Shown: one piece after another, positions 24,705-37,000 of the stretch | Layout of the letters: the number at the start of each line of letters is the position of its first letter | Numbering within the stretch: position 1 is the stretch's first letter | Assembly (NCBI GenBank): GCA_002081555.1 | Contig: MZNV01002747.1 | Span: 1-64,000 of the forward strand | Direction of reading: 5' to 3' | Origin: Protostelium mycophagum | Taxonomy: Eukaryota; Evosea; Variosea; Protosteliida; Protosteliaceae | Length of the DNA stretch: 64,000 nt | Position numbers and translations under genes: made by a program | The notes under the pieces: generated by a model | What the model was told of the DNA's origin: nothing | Databases searched by the model: none | What the model saw: only the letters and a program-made list of their open reading frames with translations

Positions 24705-26223
24705 TCATGACGTCACAGTCACATGAGGTTTTCGTGTTTTGCTCAGCCGCGAGACAAGCCCTTTGTCCAGAAGCTCTACGTATTTGCTCTATAATTATCT
24801 GTGCAATTTCAGTGAAAAATACGAGAAAAACACACGAAATATCGATGAAAATTCACCTGGAAGATAACTGAAGTCAAGAATGTTGCTGTACGTCCGCCCG
24901 TCGTTTGTCAATATGACTTGCGATTTTACTTCTTGTGTACCTTTCCCGCCTAAATTTTCCCGCCATTTTTCATTTCAAAATTCAAATATCACCTTTCAGA
25001 ACGGCGGTGTCTGTCACGGGACAGGGCGGTAAATCGAAAAATAATACAGAGTCCGAAAAATATTCTAGTGGCTTGGCGTACACATCGCCGTAAGGAGTTC
25101 TGATAATCAGAGCTAATGCAGGTCCTTGTATGAAAGGTCCACCTATCACATGCATCTGTTCTTTACCAGAGAGACGGCCCCATGGTTTAGAGAGTGTTCG
25201 TAGACGGACAGAACCTCTTCTTTGCAAGACCTGGTCGGTGTTTTAATGATCACGAAAAAATGAGATGAGAATCACAACCAAATGAAAGAACATGACGCCA
25301 AACTTACTTTTTTGTGTGAGTAAGCGTAGAAGGCGCGAGTTCTTTTTTGCATCAGCTCGTGTCCATCATTTCTGAGAAGGACAAGATTCAACATAAACTC
25401 CCTCTCTTTATGCCTCGTAGAACTCTCGCTTATCGACAAATTATCAAAAGTAACCATTCCATCCTGCATGATGGGAACGGTTTTAGTCCCTCCCAAAATG
25501 TCTTTCTCCTATCATCTTAGACAATGATCTGTGCAGAAGAACGAATATACTTACGACTGCCTCTGCCACGAGATGATCTGTCTGTGCGTACCATAACGTA
25601 ACACTCATTAGAGTGGCACCCTGCGCCCTCCATCCTCCAGTCACTTTACAGACGACACCAAATGTTCTAAGCGTGTCAGGTGTCTGCCAGAGTGGAGAAT
25701 AGATTTATATGAAAATCACCTGACTTCGCTGGGTGTTCTGGTTCTTACTTCTACGGGTGGTTGCGCTTCCACAATGATGTCTGTCTCGCTATATTGATTA
25801 GAATTGGCCAGATCTGGTGATGACATCCAATAACAGATGTGCAGAAGAAGAAAAAAACTTACACAACAGGTTTTGGAGGTGCAGGTGGTTGTTTAAATGT
25901 GCTCATCGGCATGATTGGCCGTGGAACATAAGCAGGATATGTTTGTGTCACTGGTTCCTCTTTGATAAAGTCCAAATAATCCCCCGCTTCTGATTTGAAA
26001 TTATAATTGCCGTAGAACTGCATGATTTAGATAAGAAATACAAAAACATCATTACCTGTCTGACGTCACCAAATGAGACCTCCTGTGAGAGAGGAATATC
26101 AGATGCCGTCGGAAAGCCAAACAAAGAGGAATCTAGAAACTCTCCATATTGTTGGTTCGCAAAATCGTCATCGTAGGCCATAAAATCGGGGTCATCGTCA
26201 AAACCGTAATCATCGAGGTCCAT
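24705..26223 (-). CDS. Rel/CudA-like DNA-binding protein with IPT/TIG domain
   Basis: ATG at 26223 opens an acidic N terminus (MDLDDYGFDDDPDFM), a possible activation region. The core contains FGVVCKVTGGWRAQG, VTLWYAQ, DGMVTFDNLSISESSTRHK, EFMLNLVLLRN and RAFYAYSHKKVLQRRG. The order of an Ig-like strand, SSTRHK and the YSHKKVLxRR exit resembles the DNA-binding Ig folds of Rel/STAT/CudA-type factors. An IPT/TIG domain follows (HVIGGPFIQGPALALII, VLFFDLPPCP, then SQVILTNDGRTYSN, LDFSYLP) and ends KPHVTVTS with TGA at 24705-24707. The IPT call is good. The DNA-binding family is a pattern-based guess among Rel, STAT-like and CudA. Confidence 0.6.
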
Positions 26224-26486
26224 GTTGGATGTGGGTCCTCTGTGCGATGCCGACAAGATGGGCTGACCGCAAATACACTCAGTTCAGAATTGTAATCCAA
26301 CCAAATTGAGTTCTTCCGTTTTTCCGTTCGGGCTGGTTCCCAATGCCGAAACGAGCCCAGTGTTTTTGGGTGACACAGCCCCGTGCTTTGTCAAACTGTG
26401 TCAAGCCACCAAAAATATTATAAAAATAAACTAATAAATTTGGGATTTTGTTTGGGATTTATTTTATGGGCACAACAATTCAGAGG

Positions 26487-28430
26487 TTAGGCCTTGATGC
26501 GGCTGCCAACGTTGGCCTTCACCTCGGCGAGGGAGGAGGTATTGGCACGACCACCTCCAGGTCTGAAAGTCTTCCAGACGGGTGGGTCAGGGTTGAAGGG
26601 TCCGACCCAGTTCTGCTCGCGCTGGTCACTAAAAAACATTCTTCAGCACCGACATATCACGAAATTTCGAGTTACGTACAACCAGAATGACTCCCAGAGG
26701 TTAGTGCCGGTGGAGTCAAAGAAGACAAATTGCCCAGCGTTGGTGAGTTCTAGTCTGAAGGGGCCCTTGCCGACACCCTTGGTCATGGGGCTGACCCACT
26801 TGAGCTGACCGGCGGAGTTCTTCACGGTAACAGTACCGTCTTGGTTCACAGCAACAACCCAGCCACCACCCTGAACTTGGTTGGCCTGGTTGTAGATGTT
26901 GGTGTCCCAAAGGGGTTGACGGTCTGAAAGTGTCAATGTGACGTCAGAGTCACTTGGGCTCACCTTGAGTTCCCACGATGAATTTTCCGTCACCAGAGAT
27001 CCAGCCGACGTACTTGCAGTTGGGTGAAACCATAATTTGGTTCGCATTGATGGAGCTGTTACCGTTGCTTGACAATCTAGACAGCTGTCCCTTGCATCTG
27101 GCACACGTCATTTTGATATTTTTGAAATATTGTACAACTCACGAGACGTAGGGGGGGAAGGGCTTGGGGGTGTAGTTGACGGTGTTGGTGTTGACGAAGA
27201 TGTCTTTCTGGGCACCTTCGGGGAATCCGTAGAGGGTGGAGTAGCTGGGTGCGTACAAGTTGGGCTCGTGCATGTTGTTTCTCTCCTTGTTCCTGGAATA
27301 ATTCAGTCTTTCCCGCCAAAATTTGAATTTGAAACTCACATCCAGTACATGGGGTTTCTGGGGCCCATTGTACATGTGGAAGAGTCCCAACACTTGCGGG
27401 GAGCTCTGGCTCTTGCGACGTCGACAGGAGACGCATTGGCTTGAGCGTTGGTCACATTGCATTGGAAGGGTGTCATGTACTAACGCGTGTCAGAATGTCA
27501 TTCACATGCATGCCGACGTGACGAATGTCACTCACGATTTGGTCGGTGCCTCCGTAAGACTTGTGGACCCAGAACCAAGCGCATTGGCACATGCCGTTGG
27601 GACAAGCGGGCAAGTTGGGGATTTGGAATGTCTGTAAATATCTGGCAGGACAGTCGTGAGCTACAGAGAAGATGACTGGCATCTGTCAATATGGGCAAGT
27701 CACGACAGCTCGGTAACGACACGGTTGTTACCGTGCAGGATGCGGTAATGATGACTCACCAAAGTCCTCGGGCTTCACATCGAAGCGGTTAGACTTGTAG
27801 CTAATACCCATAGCACATCCGGCAAGGTCGCTTCTGTTGTTAGTGTGGATGTTGTTCCACTCTGCAAGATGTTCAGAACCCACATCATATCATGATCAGA
27901 TTAGATCACGCACTGACGTAGGGGCTGTCGCTGAAAGGCTCGATGATGGCCTCAGGGTCCTCCTTGAGTCTTTCGGGCCAACCGTATGGGGAGAAGGTTC
28001 TGGAGTTTGCAATCCAGGCCTTGGCTTTGCCGTTGGCAGGGAGCTGGAAAACCTGCGAAAATTGAGCGGGACTTTTGATATTTAAAATTCAAATCGAGTT
28101 GGTTTCGACTGAAAAAAAACGAGGAAGTGGTTACATTGTCGGGTCTGGCCTTGGGTGGGTAGTTGAGGTTTCCGTGCCACCACCATTGAGCAAAAGTCAA
28201 GCCGTCCAGAGGATCAGAGTTGTGGTTGGAATCTTTGTAGTTGTCGTCATATACTTCCTGTAAGTGAATCAGCCTCTAGATCTGCCAAGAAAAATTGTTG
28301 TGTTGTGTCACAGTATCAATGCATTCTTTTGATGACCGATTCTTACCTTGTCATATACAGAGGGATGGAACATGGAGATATGGGCGGAAGCCGCGGCCAA
28401 AAGGAGCACAAAGAGAGCCGTGGTCCTCAT
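26487..28430 (-). CDS. Secreted LPMO-like protein with C-terminal bulb-type lectin domain
   Basis: The start at 28430 gives a signal peptide MRTTALFVLLLAAASA that would be cleaved just before His (HISMFHPSVYDK). An N-terminal His is the hallmark of lytic polysaccharide monooxygenases, and a second candidate copper ligand lies in WWWHGNLNYPP. The catalytic-type region continues FAVFSVAHDCPARYLQ, PACPNGMCQCAWFWVH, MTPFQCNVTNA and NPMYWMNKERNN. The C-terminal part has NQIMVSPNCKYVGWI and LELTNAGQFVFFDSTGTN, the QxDxxxVxF-like layout of bulb-type (B_lectin) mannose-binding domains, and ends GSRIKA with TAA at 26487. It probably acts outside the cell on chitin, cellulose or glucan. The lectin part is clear. 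The LPMO assignment rests on the His1/WHG pattern and a resemblance to fungal LPMO-like proteins. Confidence 0.6.
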
Positions 28431-29137
28431 CTTGCCGTGCGTCTGGAATGATGACCAACAGTTACAAAACTCGCTCATCAAGTCGACGCGGTAGTGAACG
28501 TGAAGGTGTGTCAGAGCTGACATGACAAACCGTGACGTGACAACGGATTCCGCTCGTGACAGGCACAATGTTTTGTGACTAGATCGAAACCTCGTGTGGT
28601 GCGGCATCATAGGCCTTCTGTTCCAAAAATAAACACGAACTATTGTGGGGACGAACCTGATATTAATAGTGGGTATACACTGTTGTTTTAGAACATTGTG
28701 GCTGTGCAAACAGCAGACGAATCCAAGAGCTCTAAATGAATAAAAATTATTCACGATCATACGCCGCAAACGAGAGGATATGATACAATTGGAGAACAAC
28801 AAATCTTTATTACTTCTGGCGGTTGAAAGTCGATTTGAACGTGTGCTCTAACAGTGTAGGTATAATTAATGTCTTATGGCAATTTGACAGACTCTATTGA
28901 TCTCATGTATAGTTTCCCAAACAAGTTCTCACAATGAATCTTATGAGAAAGGCAGATATCTGGTCTTTGGCGCCTGTTTCAAGATTCAAAATTTGAACCG
29001 TATGATACGGTCGTTCTGAATTGTAGATGCTTGACATTTCGTTGAATAAAGAGTCTTCGTCTGGTTTGCAACGAAGGGGTGATACAAATGTAGACGGATT
29101 GAAAAATAATAATAAAGACACCACGATCACGCAACGT
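28431..29137. other. Intergenic region upstream of the LPMO-like gene
   Basis: About 700 bp between two minus-strand genes. Minus-strand ORFs in it carry no domain. It holds several CGTGAC-type words and an AT-rich end near 28740-28900. No RNA gene or repeat is recognised. Confidence 0.5.
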
Positions 29138-31403
29138 TCATTCTTCATCTTTGGACTCCTTGGACTTCTTCCCTTTGCCTTCTTCTTTCTTCTTATCATC
29201 CTTCTTCTCTTTCTTTTCAATTGTGGTTGTCGTGTCCGCCGCAGCAGTGGTGAATTTTATGATGTTATTATCCCACGTGATGATCTCATCTTCTCCCAAC
29301 TACAACACAATCAGCATAAACTTTTGGTCCGGGGTGTATGACCCACCCTCTGCCCGGTGGGGCCTTCGGCGTACAGAAAATGCTTCTCCAGCTCTGGTGA
29401 CAGGGCCTTGCAGAATTCTCGAACTGTTGTGCCAGGATTGACCAACATGCAATCTCTAAAGGCCCCTCGGTGCTTGTCATTGTCCGAAGAAAAGTGTGTC
29501 AAGTTTTTCACAGGGTATACCGCGATGAGGCCTTTAGTGTCTACGGCTTTCTTGATGGCTTGTTGGACACCGGTGCCTCCGTAACGAAAGAGGACCAAAT
29601 CTTTGACCTTTTCAAATGAGTTTTTGGCGGGAATTGTAAATTTGGCTGTCTACAATGGGTCACCTTTTCGAGTCTGGCCATGATTTTTTCATCACAAGCT
29701 TTCAGTGGCTTTCCCGCAACAGGTGTGGGCTGAATGTTCTCAGAAATTTCAAATAGATCCATCTACAACCAGACAAAAGAACTCACGTCGTCTTCAAGCG
29801 TATCAAAGAATTCAGACCCTTCTGAGTACCGAATGTATCCCTCCTTGTTCATTTTCCTCAAGAAACACTCGGCCAAGGCACTCGTAAGGACGATCTGATT
29901 CTACATGATGTCATCATTTATGTTCAATGTGGCAAATAGCCATCTCTTCGGATAAATAGACGTACCGGGTCGTATTTCTGGCATATACGCAGGATGTTAG
30001 CATCGGCATCGGCTTGATCGATCTTGTTGAGGACGATGATCGTGGGAAACCGCTCCTGCATGAATCCCCAAACCACCTGCTCTTCTTCAGAAATTAACAT
30101 TTCCAATATATAATTTGTAGATTTTTTACATTTGATTTTTTCAAGAAAATTGTCTTAAAATTTTGAAACTGGATCATTTCCGAGAAATTTCCTCACCTTT
30201 TCCACGAACTCCTTGTCCCACTTGTCCATTTCTGCGGGTTCCTTGATCCCCATATTGTCTAACGTCTTCTGGACTATTGCTAAATTTGATCCATAGCCTG
30301 AGAACTGCAATTGCAAGGTCGTTGCCGCAGGGGACCCTTGTTACGTCATCTCGTTGCAGATGAATTCGTCTTTTAAGAAATTTTTTGTCATTTTCTCCAT
30401 TTTTGAACAACTTTCAGAAACTTCAGTGAATTTCACTCACGAAGTGCGGTGTGACGTCTGACGATGGATCCCCACTTCTTCCACAGATTGTTGAAAATCC
30501 AAGAGTGAATTTCATCAAGAAGCCACTGTATATCGTTGATAGGATCATATCCCTTTGCGACCTGGAGACTTTGAGACGTGTACAGCTTGTGAGCCAGCCT
30601 GATGATCAATTTTTAGCTTCGCAGCAGAGCTGCGAAGTAAAGAAGCACAGGAGTAGCATGGCGCCATCATCATGACGTCCTTAAAATGATACATGATCGA
30701 GATTCAGATCGAGGATGGACTCTTTTCTCTTTGGAAGTACAGTTCAAATAAATTATAAGAGTGCCCACCTCTCCTTTCTCATTGGTTTGACCGCTGGCAT
30801 CAACAATGTGAAGAAGTACATGAGCTGTACGAAGATCATCAAGGAATTTGTTTCCAAGACCCTGATATGATCATTTGAAAGTCGATTAACGTTTTTGATC
30901 AGTCCCAAGTGCTGATCAGACAATAACTATGGTGAGAGATCTCACCTTTCCTTCTGAAGCACCAGGAACAAGACCAGCGACATCCAACATCTTGACTGGA
31001 ATGTATCGAACACCGTCAATACATTTGCCTATTCTTGTTAGAGTTTACATGATACAAACGAAATCCATCTGCTCACCATATCGAGGAGCACATTGATCTG
31101 ATTTACCGTATCTGATCTGTTCAGGTTTGTTCTCTCAAGTTAATCTTACTTTTTACAAGGACAAGGTGACTAAAATCAAATCAGATGTGTTTGATCGTTC
31201 AATAAACACAGACCTGATAAAATGTAACCCCATTGTTGGGGTCTATTGTTGTGAATGGATAATTTCCTGCACAAACCTCGGCACATAACTTCTCATGATG
31301 GAGTCAACTCACCCACTTTAGCGTTGGCATCGGTGGCTGCATTGAGGAAGGAACTCTTGCCTGCACTTGGCTTTCCAACACAACCAATCAAGAAGTTGTT
31401 CAT
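29138..31403 (-). CDS. Archaeal-type YchF/Obg-family P-loop NTPase with TGS domain
   Basis: The start at 31403 opens [20 protein letters not shown], which is the Walker A/G1 motif. Then come [10 protein letters not shown]-type switch [23 protein letters not shown] (G3), [44 protein letters not shown] (G4) and [13 protein letters not shown] (G5-like). A TGS domain follows with [42 protein letters not shown] and a Lys/Glu-rich tail ending SKDEE (TGA at 29138-29140). This is the YchF-related branch found in archaea and some fungi, thought to act with ribosomes. One intron (about 30560-30760) is some 200 nt, four times the local norm, and contains an inverted repeat. The start fits the family, whose P-loop sits at the N terminus. 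Confidence 0.82.
30615..30636. repeat. Perfect inverted repeat inside a long intron
   Basis: CTTCGCAG and CTGCGAAG flank a five-base spacer, within the unusually long intron of the YchF-type gene. It could form a stable 8-bp hairpin in the pre-mRNA. Confidence 0.6.
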
Positions 31404-32022
31404 CTGTGTTCGAGAAAAGAAAGATGTAATCAAAAGCAAGAAAGATGGTCGATCTACAGTAAGATTTATTTTTGTTTTAAGGGAGCCACAAGAAGAAGTC
31501 AATAACTGTACTTGTAAGTATGGATCAAATGAATTGATCAAGAGAAAAGCAAGTTCCATCAGAACAGATCTTGGTTAGTAAACAGAACATTAGCATCTCA
31601 TAGAGACTTCTCCTTCGATATGTTGTCATCACGTGCAAAAAAGAGAAGAAGGTGGAGAGAGGCTCACCTATCTCGGCTGTGAGATCTTAAAAATGGGCAA
31701 AAATCCAACCAAAAATCTTGATTCACTCACTACAACGGGATTTTCCTGGATTTTTATCCCGTTATCTTAAGGTAAAAAATCACGGTAAGTTATGGTGAGC
31801 AGTTAGTGCTGTAACAAAGTGTGGTGAGTTCAATTTCACAAAAACACGATTGGACCAGACACACGACCGTCATCCAAGCTCTGAAGACACGATCATCAAA
31901 ACAATAACATACTCTGCCCACCTCCTTTGAAAATGCCTTCTGCGGTGACTTTTTCGGGTTCATTCTCTATGATCATCCTCTAAAACACTCAGATCACCGC
32001 CCAACAACAAAGAGTGACACCG
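31404..32022. other. Divergent intergenic region between the YchF-type and HORMA genes
   Basis: About 620 bp between genes transcribed in opposite directions, so both promoters should lie here. A CACGGTAAG word occurs near 31782. Short ORFs on both strands near 31930-31980 have no family features. Nothing else is recognised. Confidence 0.5.
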
Positions 32023-33940
32023 ATGACGGAACACGCCTCCGTTATTGCTGTAAAGAAGCTCGTCGCTTATGCCATCTCTGCCATTGCCTACTCCAGGAAG
32101 CTTTACCCAAAGGAGTGCTTCACCGACAAAAAACTAGCTGACGTCACCATGAAATGTCTGATCGGCTGCACGGATGAGACCAGATCCCTCACTACCCTGC
32201 TGCTGGGTGAGATTTATCCCGTGAGGAAATTTTAACACCACACAGATGGTGCCTTTGATGCTTTAGTGAAGAAATACGTGAGTACTTGTTCCTCCAAACA
32301 AACTTACATTTACAGCTAAGAGAGCTCATCTTCTGTATTTCTAGTCACGAAGAAAAGCCAGTCCTTCTCGAGTCGTACACTTGTAAGTGATCCATGAGTG
32401 GGATTGATCTGACAGCAGCAGTTACCTTCACATACCCAGACGACGGCATTTCTGTCGGTTTCCAAGGGAACAAGGCCGAAAAATTGTCGGAGGAGTCCGT
32501 AGAGGCCACCCTCATCCGCGTGCTACGTTCTGTCGAACATTATTTGTCGACCCTCGGGCCTCTACCATCACCGAGGAGGCTGAATTTTGAGCTGCGTTTT
32601 TACGACTTCAGAACGCCTCGAAATTACTTGCCCAATTATTACGAGGTGATAGCCCCTAAGCCTCAGCTCAGGTCCGAGAGTGAGGAGGTGGGTTTTCTTC
32701 GGGAAGTTCAAGTCTCAAAATGTACAGTTTAATCTTGGAAAAATCAACTCTTGCTTCCACACGTGCGCCTTGAAGGTGGATATAAACCTGGAGATGTGAT
32801 ATATTGAGCTGAGATTTTACAGTGTAGCACCACTGCTCATAACATCCCCCCCTCTCCATCCCAGATCTCCAGATCCAAAGAGTTTCAGTAAACTAATATA
32901 TTAATGTCCTTATTTTGACCGTTGTAGATGGGGTCTCTCCAGCCCCGGTGAGGAGTCTTCACAATCCGAGATCAACACGAGCTGTACAACTCAGCAGCAA
33001 GAATGTACATCCTCAGACAGCTCGTTTTCACCTCAGTCTGACTCTGAGCCCAGCTCCAGTTCTTTTGATAATGAGGTGATATTTGTGTACAAAACGGTTA
33101 TTGACTGTATATAGGAGACACAGAGAGAAGACGCCGATACAGTTGACCCACAAATCCCCTTGGAAACACGAGTCCTTCAGGTGAAAGAGTTTTCGGTTCT
33201 TGATATTTGGTTGAGAAAATTCAACCGGTTAAAGTTTCAAAAAATGCCATGACGAAGACCCTTTTAGGCACTTTTTAAAAAATTTCATAAATTCTTTCTA
33301 TGAGTTTCCCCACAAGAAACTCACAACTATAATAATAACATTCCTTTCAGGTAATTGAAAATAATGATGGTCACACCACAGTGGCAAGAATTGTTGACAC
33401 TCTAAAGTCTGAGCGTAAGGCCGTAGTAGGTGTGTAAAATGTACAAATCAAATTTCTCATTTTTCAAAGGTGTTCTCTCCAGCTTGGACAAGAGGCGCAT
33501 CGTCTCTTTTTACAGCCAGAAGGGCGAGGTCATCTCAGTCTCCAAACAGCAGCGTGACTGGGAAGAACAATATCAATCGTGAGTGATTTTTCATTGAAAA
33601 ATGATGAGTGAACTGACATATCAAAGCATGTACAGACCGTGGGTGCTGAAGCGCGAGAATGTCAAAAAAGAGGACGTAAAGATGGAATTCAAACTTCCCA
33701 TGATCCAAGTTGATAACCTCATGAGAAGGTTCAGAGCAGACGGAATCATCGGAAAGAACCCCTCCAAAACATGTAATTTTTATCATCTGAAAGCATGACT
33801 GACTCGTTGTAGATGGTTACAAAGTCACGAAAGTCAAGAAATCTCTCATGGCCAAAGGCTCCGACAGAGAAAGCTCCAGCAGCGAAGAAATGGCCCGCCC
33901 CAAAAAAAGTATCAGCAGCTTCTTCTTGAACAACGCATGA
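32023..33940 (+). CDS. HORMA-domain meiotic chromosome-axis protein (Hop1/HORMAD type)
   Basis: ATG at 32023 starts MTEHASVIAVKKLVAYAISA and then IAYSRKLYPKECF. The HORMA core continues with DVTMKCLIGCTDETRSLTTLLLG, DGAFDALVKKY, LRELIFCISSHEEKPVLLESYT and FTFTYPDDGISVGF, matching the VxxLLxxSIxxIxYLRGLFPE...WLxGxFDALxxKYLxxxxL...ExYxFxFxY pattern. A Ser-rich linker follows (SSDSSFSPQSDSEPSSSS). The C-terminal exons hold KRRIVSFYSQKGEVISVSK and LPMIQVDNLMRRFRADGII, YKVTKV, which look like a winged helix, and a tail SISSFFLNNA with TGA at 33938-33940. Hop1/HORMAD proteins build the meiotic axis and promote crossover. This suggests the organism keeps a sexual cycle. The C-terminal winged-helix reading is inference. 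Confidence 0.82.
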
Positions 33941-34099
33941 ACTGATAAACCAACTGCAACTTTATCTATAAATATTCAAGTCTCTGTGCTCATCATTGTT
34001 TCTATCGTCAACTCTGAGCTGGGAGAATTTGTCAACGAACTGAAATCTTCAGCGTCTATTTAATTTGTACAAAATTTAAATCCGTTCAAATTCAAATTC

Positions 34100-37000
34100 C
34101 TACTTGTCTGAGAGGTCGTCCAGATTTAAAGTTCTTTGGCTAGAGCCCCTCGCCCGATAAGTCCCTCCGATGTGAAGGGATGACAAGGATGAAGACCAGG
34201 CCGATATGTCCTCAGTCGTCATTTTCTCTTGCGGCAGCCTGTAGGATTTACGCTCAGAGCTGGGTGAAAATTGTTGTGGGGAACCTTGAGGACTCGACCC
34301 TGAAAGATTCAAAATTTGAATTAAAGTAACCGTTTGGGACTGAAATTTCCCGTGGATGTCTCACCAGGTGAGCGGACCGGGTACCATGCCGTCTTGACCC
34401 CATCTTCACTTCGGACCAGTCCTGCTCTTGCATTCTGGATCTGCTTGACCGGTCCCTTTTTCGGTGTCGTTGGCGAGTCCATGTACCTCTTTATAGAGTG
34501 GATGTCTTCAGATGACACTGTCTGTGTGAGAGGCATCTTGGTTCCTTTGCGGTCCTTGTCATCATGAAAAGATGATCGTTGCTTCTACTCTCCGTCATCT
34601 TCGTTTTTCAGAAATAAAGAGTCACCTTGCGTTCCTGCTTGTTGGGAGACAGAAGGCTGAATACGGACATCTTCTTCTTTGGCTTGTTTACCACCGTCTC
34701 AGCCTCTATCCTAGGTTCTTTTGGTGTCGGCGGCTCCACCACTAGAGAAGCCCTGTAGCATTCATTCTCGTCTGGCTCTTCGTCCGTCTCTCCGTGGAGA
34801 AGGGCCTGGACGCCAGTGAGGGGAGCCAAGACATAGGGGATCTTCTGAAAGCTCATGACTTCCTGTGAGATGTCAGAAGTGTTTGGATGACAGTCGTGTT
34901 ACCTTGATGACGGCGGCGGTCTTGGCGCATTTTTCAAAATTGATCAGTTTTCCAATGGTGTCTGGGTGTATCTCTTCGATCACGGTGAGATCGCTCAGAT
35001 AAATACCTGAAACAATCATTCAAAATTTAAAATATCCAAAGAGCGGGAAAATACCTAGATAAGGAACACAAGGTTTGGACGTGTCTCGACGCCGTAAAAT
35101 CTGCCTCAAATTCAAATGACTTCCTTCGGGCGAAAAGGCAGAGACATATGCTCTGAAATGACTCAACAGGTCTGGGTTTACAGCCTGGTCACGTGAGTTG
35201 ACGAAATTCCGTTGAGATTTCTCTTACTGCCCAGGACTTTCGAAGCCGCCCTACAAAGCCGGTTTGCATTCCAAGAACAACAGCCAGTAGAGCATTGTAA
35301 GATTTGAGTTCATTCAACTGTTCAATCACCTGGAGAAGATCAATTTACACTCCATGAAATGTCTTGTCATCGTCTTGAAAATGCGATTCTGCGATTCTGT
35401 TGAGGCTTCACCCTTTTACAACAAAAAACTCTTGTACAAGACATAAAAACGAAGACATACCAGCATGAAATGAGTCAGTAGTCGGACTCGGTTTGCGGGG
35501 TCTTGCTCGTGGACTATTGTGCTACCAACTAAACTCAAGCTGACCTGGAGATTGTCACGAAGATCCGTGAAATATGACAAGGAGACTTGGTCGATTTTTT
35601 GCATCATCGTTTTTGTACAGTGAAGCTCCACGTTCTTCGAGCATTTTTATTATGATAAATACAATTCGTTTGCAAACAGATATGCTCACCTTGTTGAACC
35701 GATGTATCACTGCCATAATATTCGGTGCCTTCTCGTGTTTGGACTTCCTGCTCCAGGCTTGTCCTATAAACTCTCTCACTTCGACCATTCTGATCAAGCC
35801 ATAGTCCATCAGTGTCAATTGTTCCGCGATTGTTTTTGGATCTGTACATAATAGTGATGTGACGTAATCATTACGTGGGGTTGTCCCCAGAACCAGTATG
35901 TAGGCGTGGGCATGGGGCTCTAGTCTCTGACGAGGTGAGTGATCCTATACCCAAATTCGCTCACCTTTCGATGCAAAATTTTCATGAGAATGCTGGCCGC
36001 CGACTACGGAGATTAGAACTTTCAGAATATTCGGGTTGTTTCGGGAAGATTCGAAACTTTTTCAGAAAAATTCGAATTTACCTCCATGGTCAGTTTCATT
36101 TTTTTTTCCGCGAATTCGTAAATCTCCGTCTGCATTTCTGGGTTATCCCGGAAATCCCACCAGTATTCCTCGAGCCACCGCTTCATCACGTTGACAACCC
36201 TGTAAATATTACGATAGCATCTACAACGAGACAATACCTCAACCGGACGGGTTTGACCAGAGAAGAGGTGAACATCTCCTTCTCTGGCTCGGAAAAGTCG
36301 CCGGGGATCTCGACCTCGAATCTGTATGTAATATTAGCATCTGATTTTATCTCTTTATCAGTGTGCAGCTCTGTTGTGTGGGCGGAAACGTAATTTTGTT
36401 GCTTTAACCTCGTGAAAAATCTGATTAATAGCCTGCTGAGTGGGCTGAACTGCCAACTACAATGCGGGCTGCGCGATAGAAAAATACGGTTGGATCTGAT
36501 CAAAACAAGTAATTCGTTTCGCTGAACTTTGCTGCAAACTGAGACACTACATCGTTGTAGTTGGGCAAAACATGAAAAGTTGAAGGAGGTCTTTCCATTC
36601 AGAAAGTATACCTCGCAATGAGCAGCTTTAAGAGGTAGTTTGGCGCGATGAATGACCGATAAGTGGTGAGGAATTGGTCCGCAAAGAAGGGATCTGTGAA
36701 AGTTAAAATCAAAACACGTTTGAAAAATTGAATCTGCACCTATAAATTGTGAAAATGTCAACCTCTCTATCAATTTTAACATCGTCGCCGCCTTCAGAAT
36801 ATTTGGATCCTTTTCTGTGAACTTTCGTTGAGTTTTCATTGAATTTCTTCGAAACTTACCGTCGAATACGATGTTTTCGGGGGTATCGGGCTCTGCAAAG
36901 ATGTAGCTTTGTGAGAGTTTTATCAATAGCTCCTCCTGCTTTCTGTTGGCAGAGATAGTTGGTGACTTCCCAGAATCCTCTAAGATTTGCCGAGAAACGT

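Noticed and set aside
31920-31980. Minus-strand frame IENEPEKVTAEGIFKGGG as a first exon of the YchF-type gene
   Set aside because: The family has its P-loop at the N terminus, and the exon starting [12 protein letters not shown] already provides a normal start.
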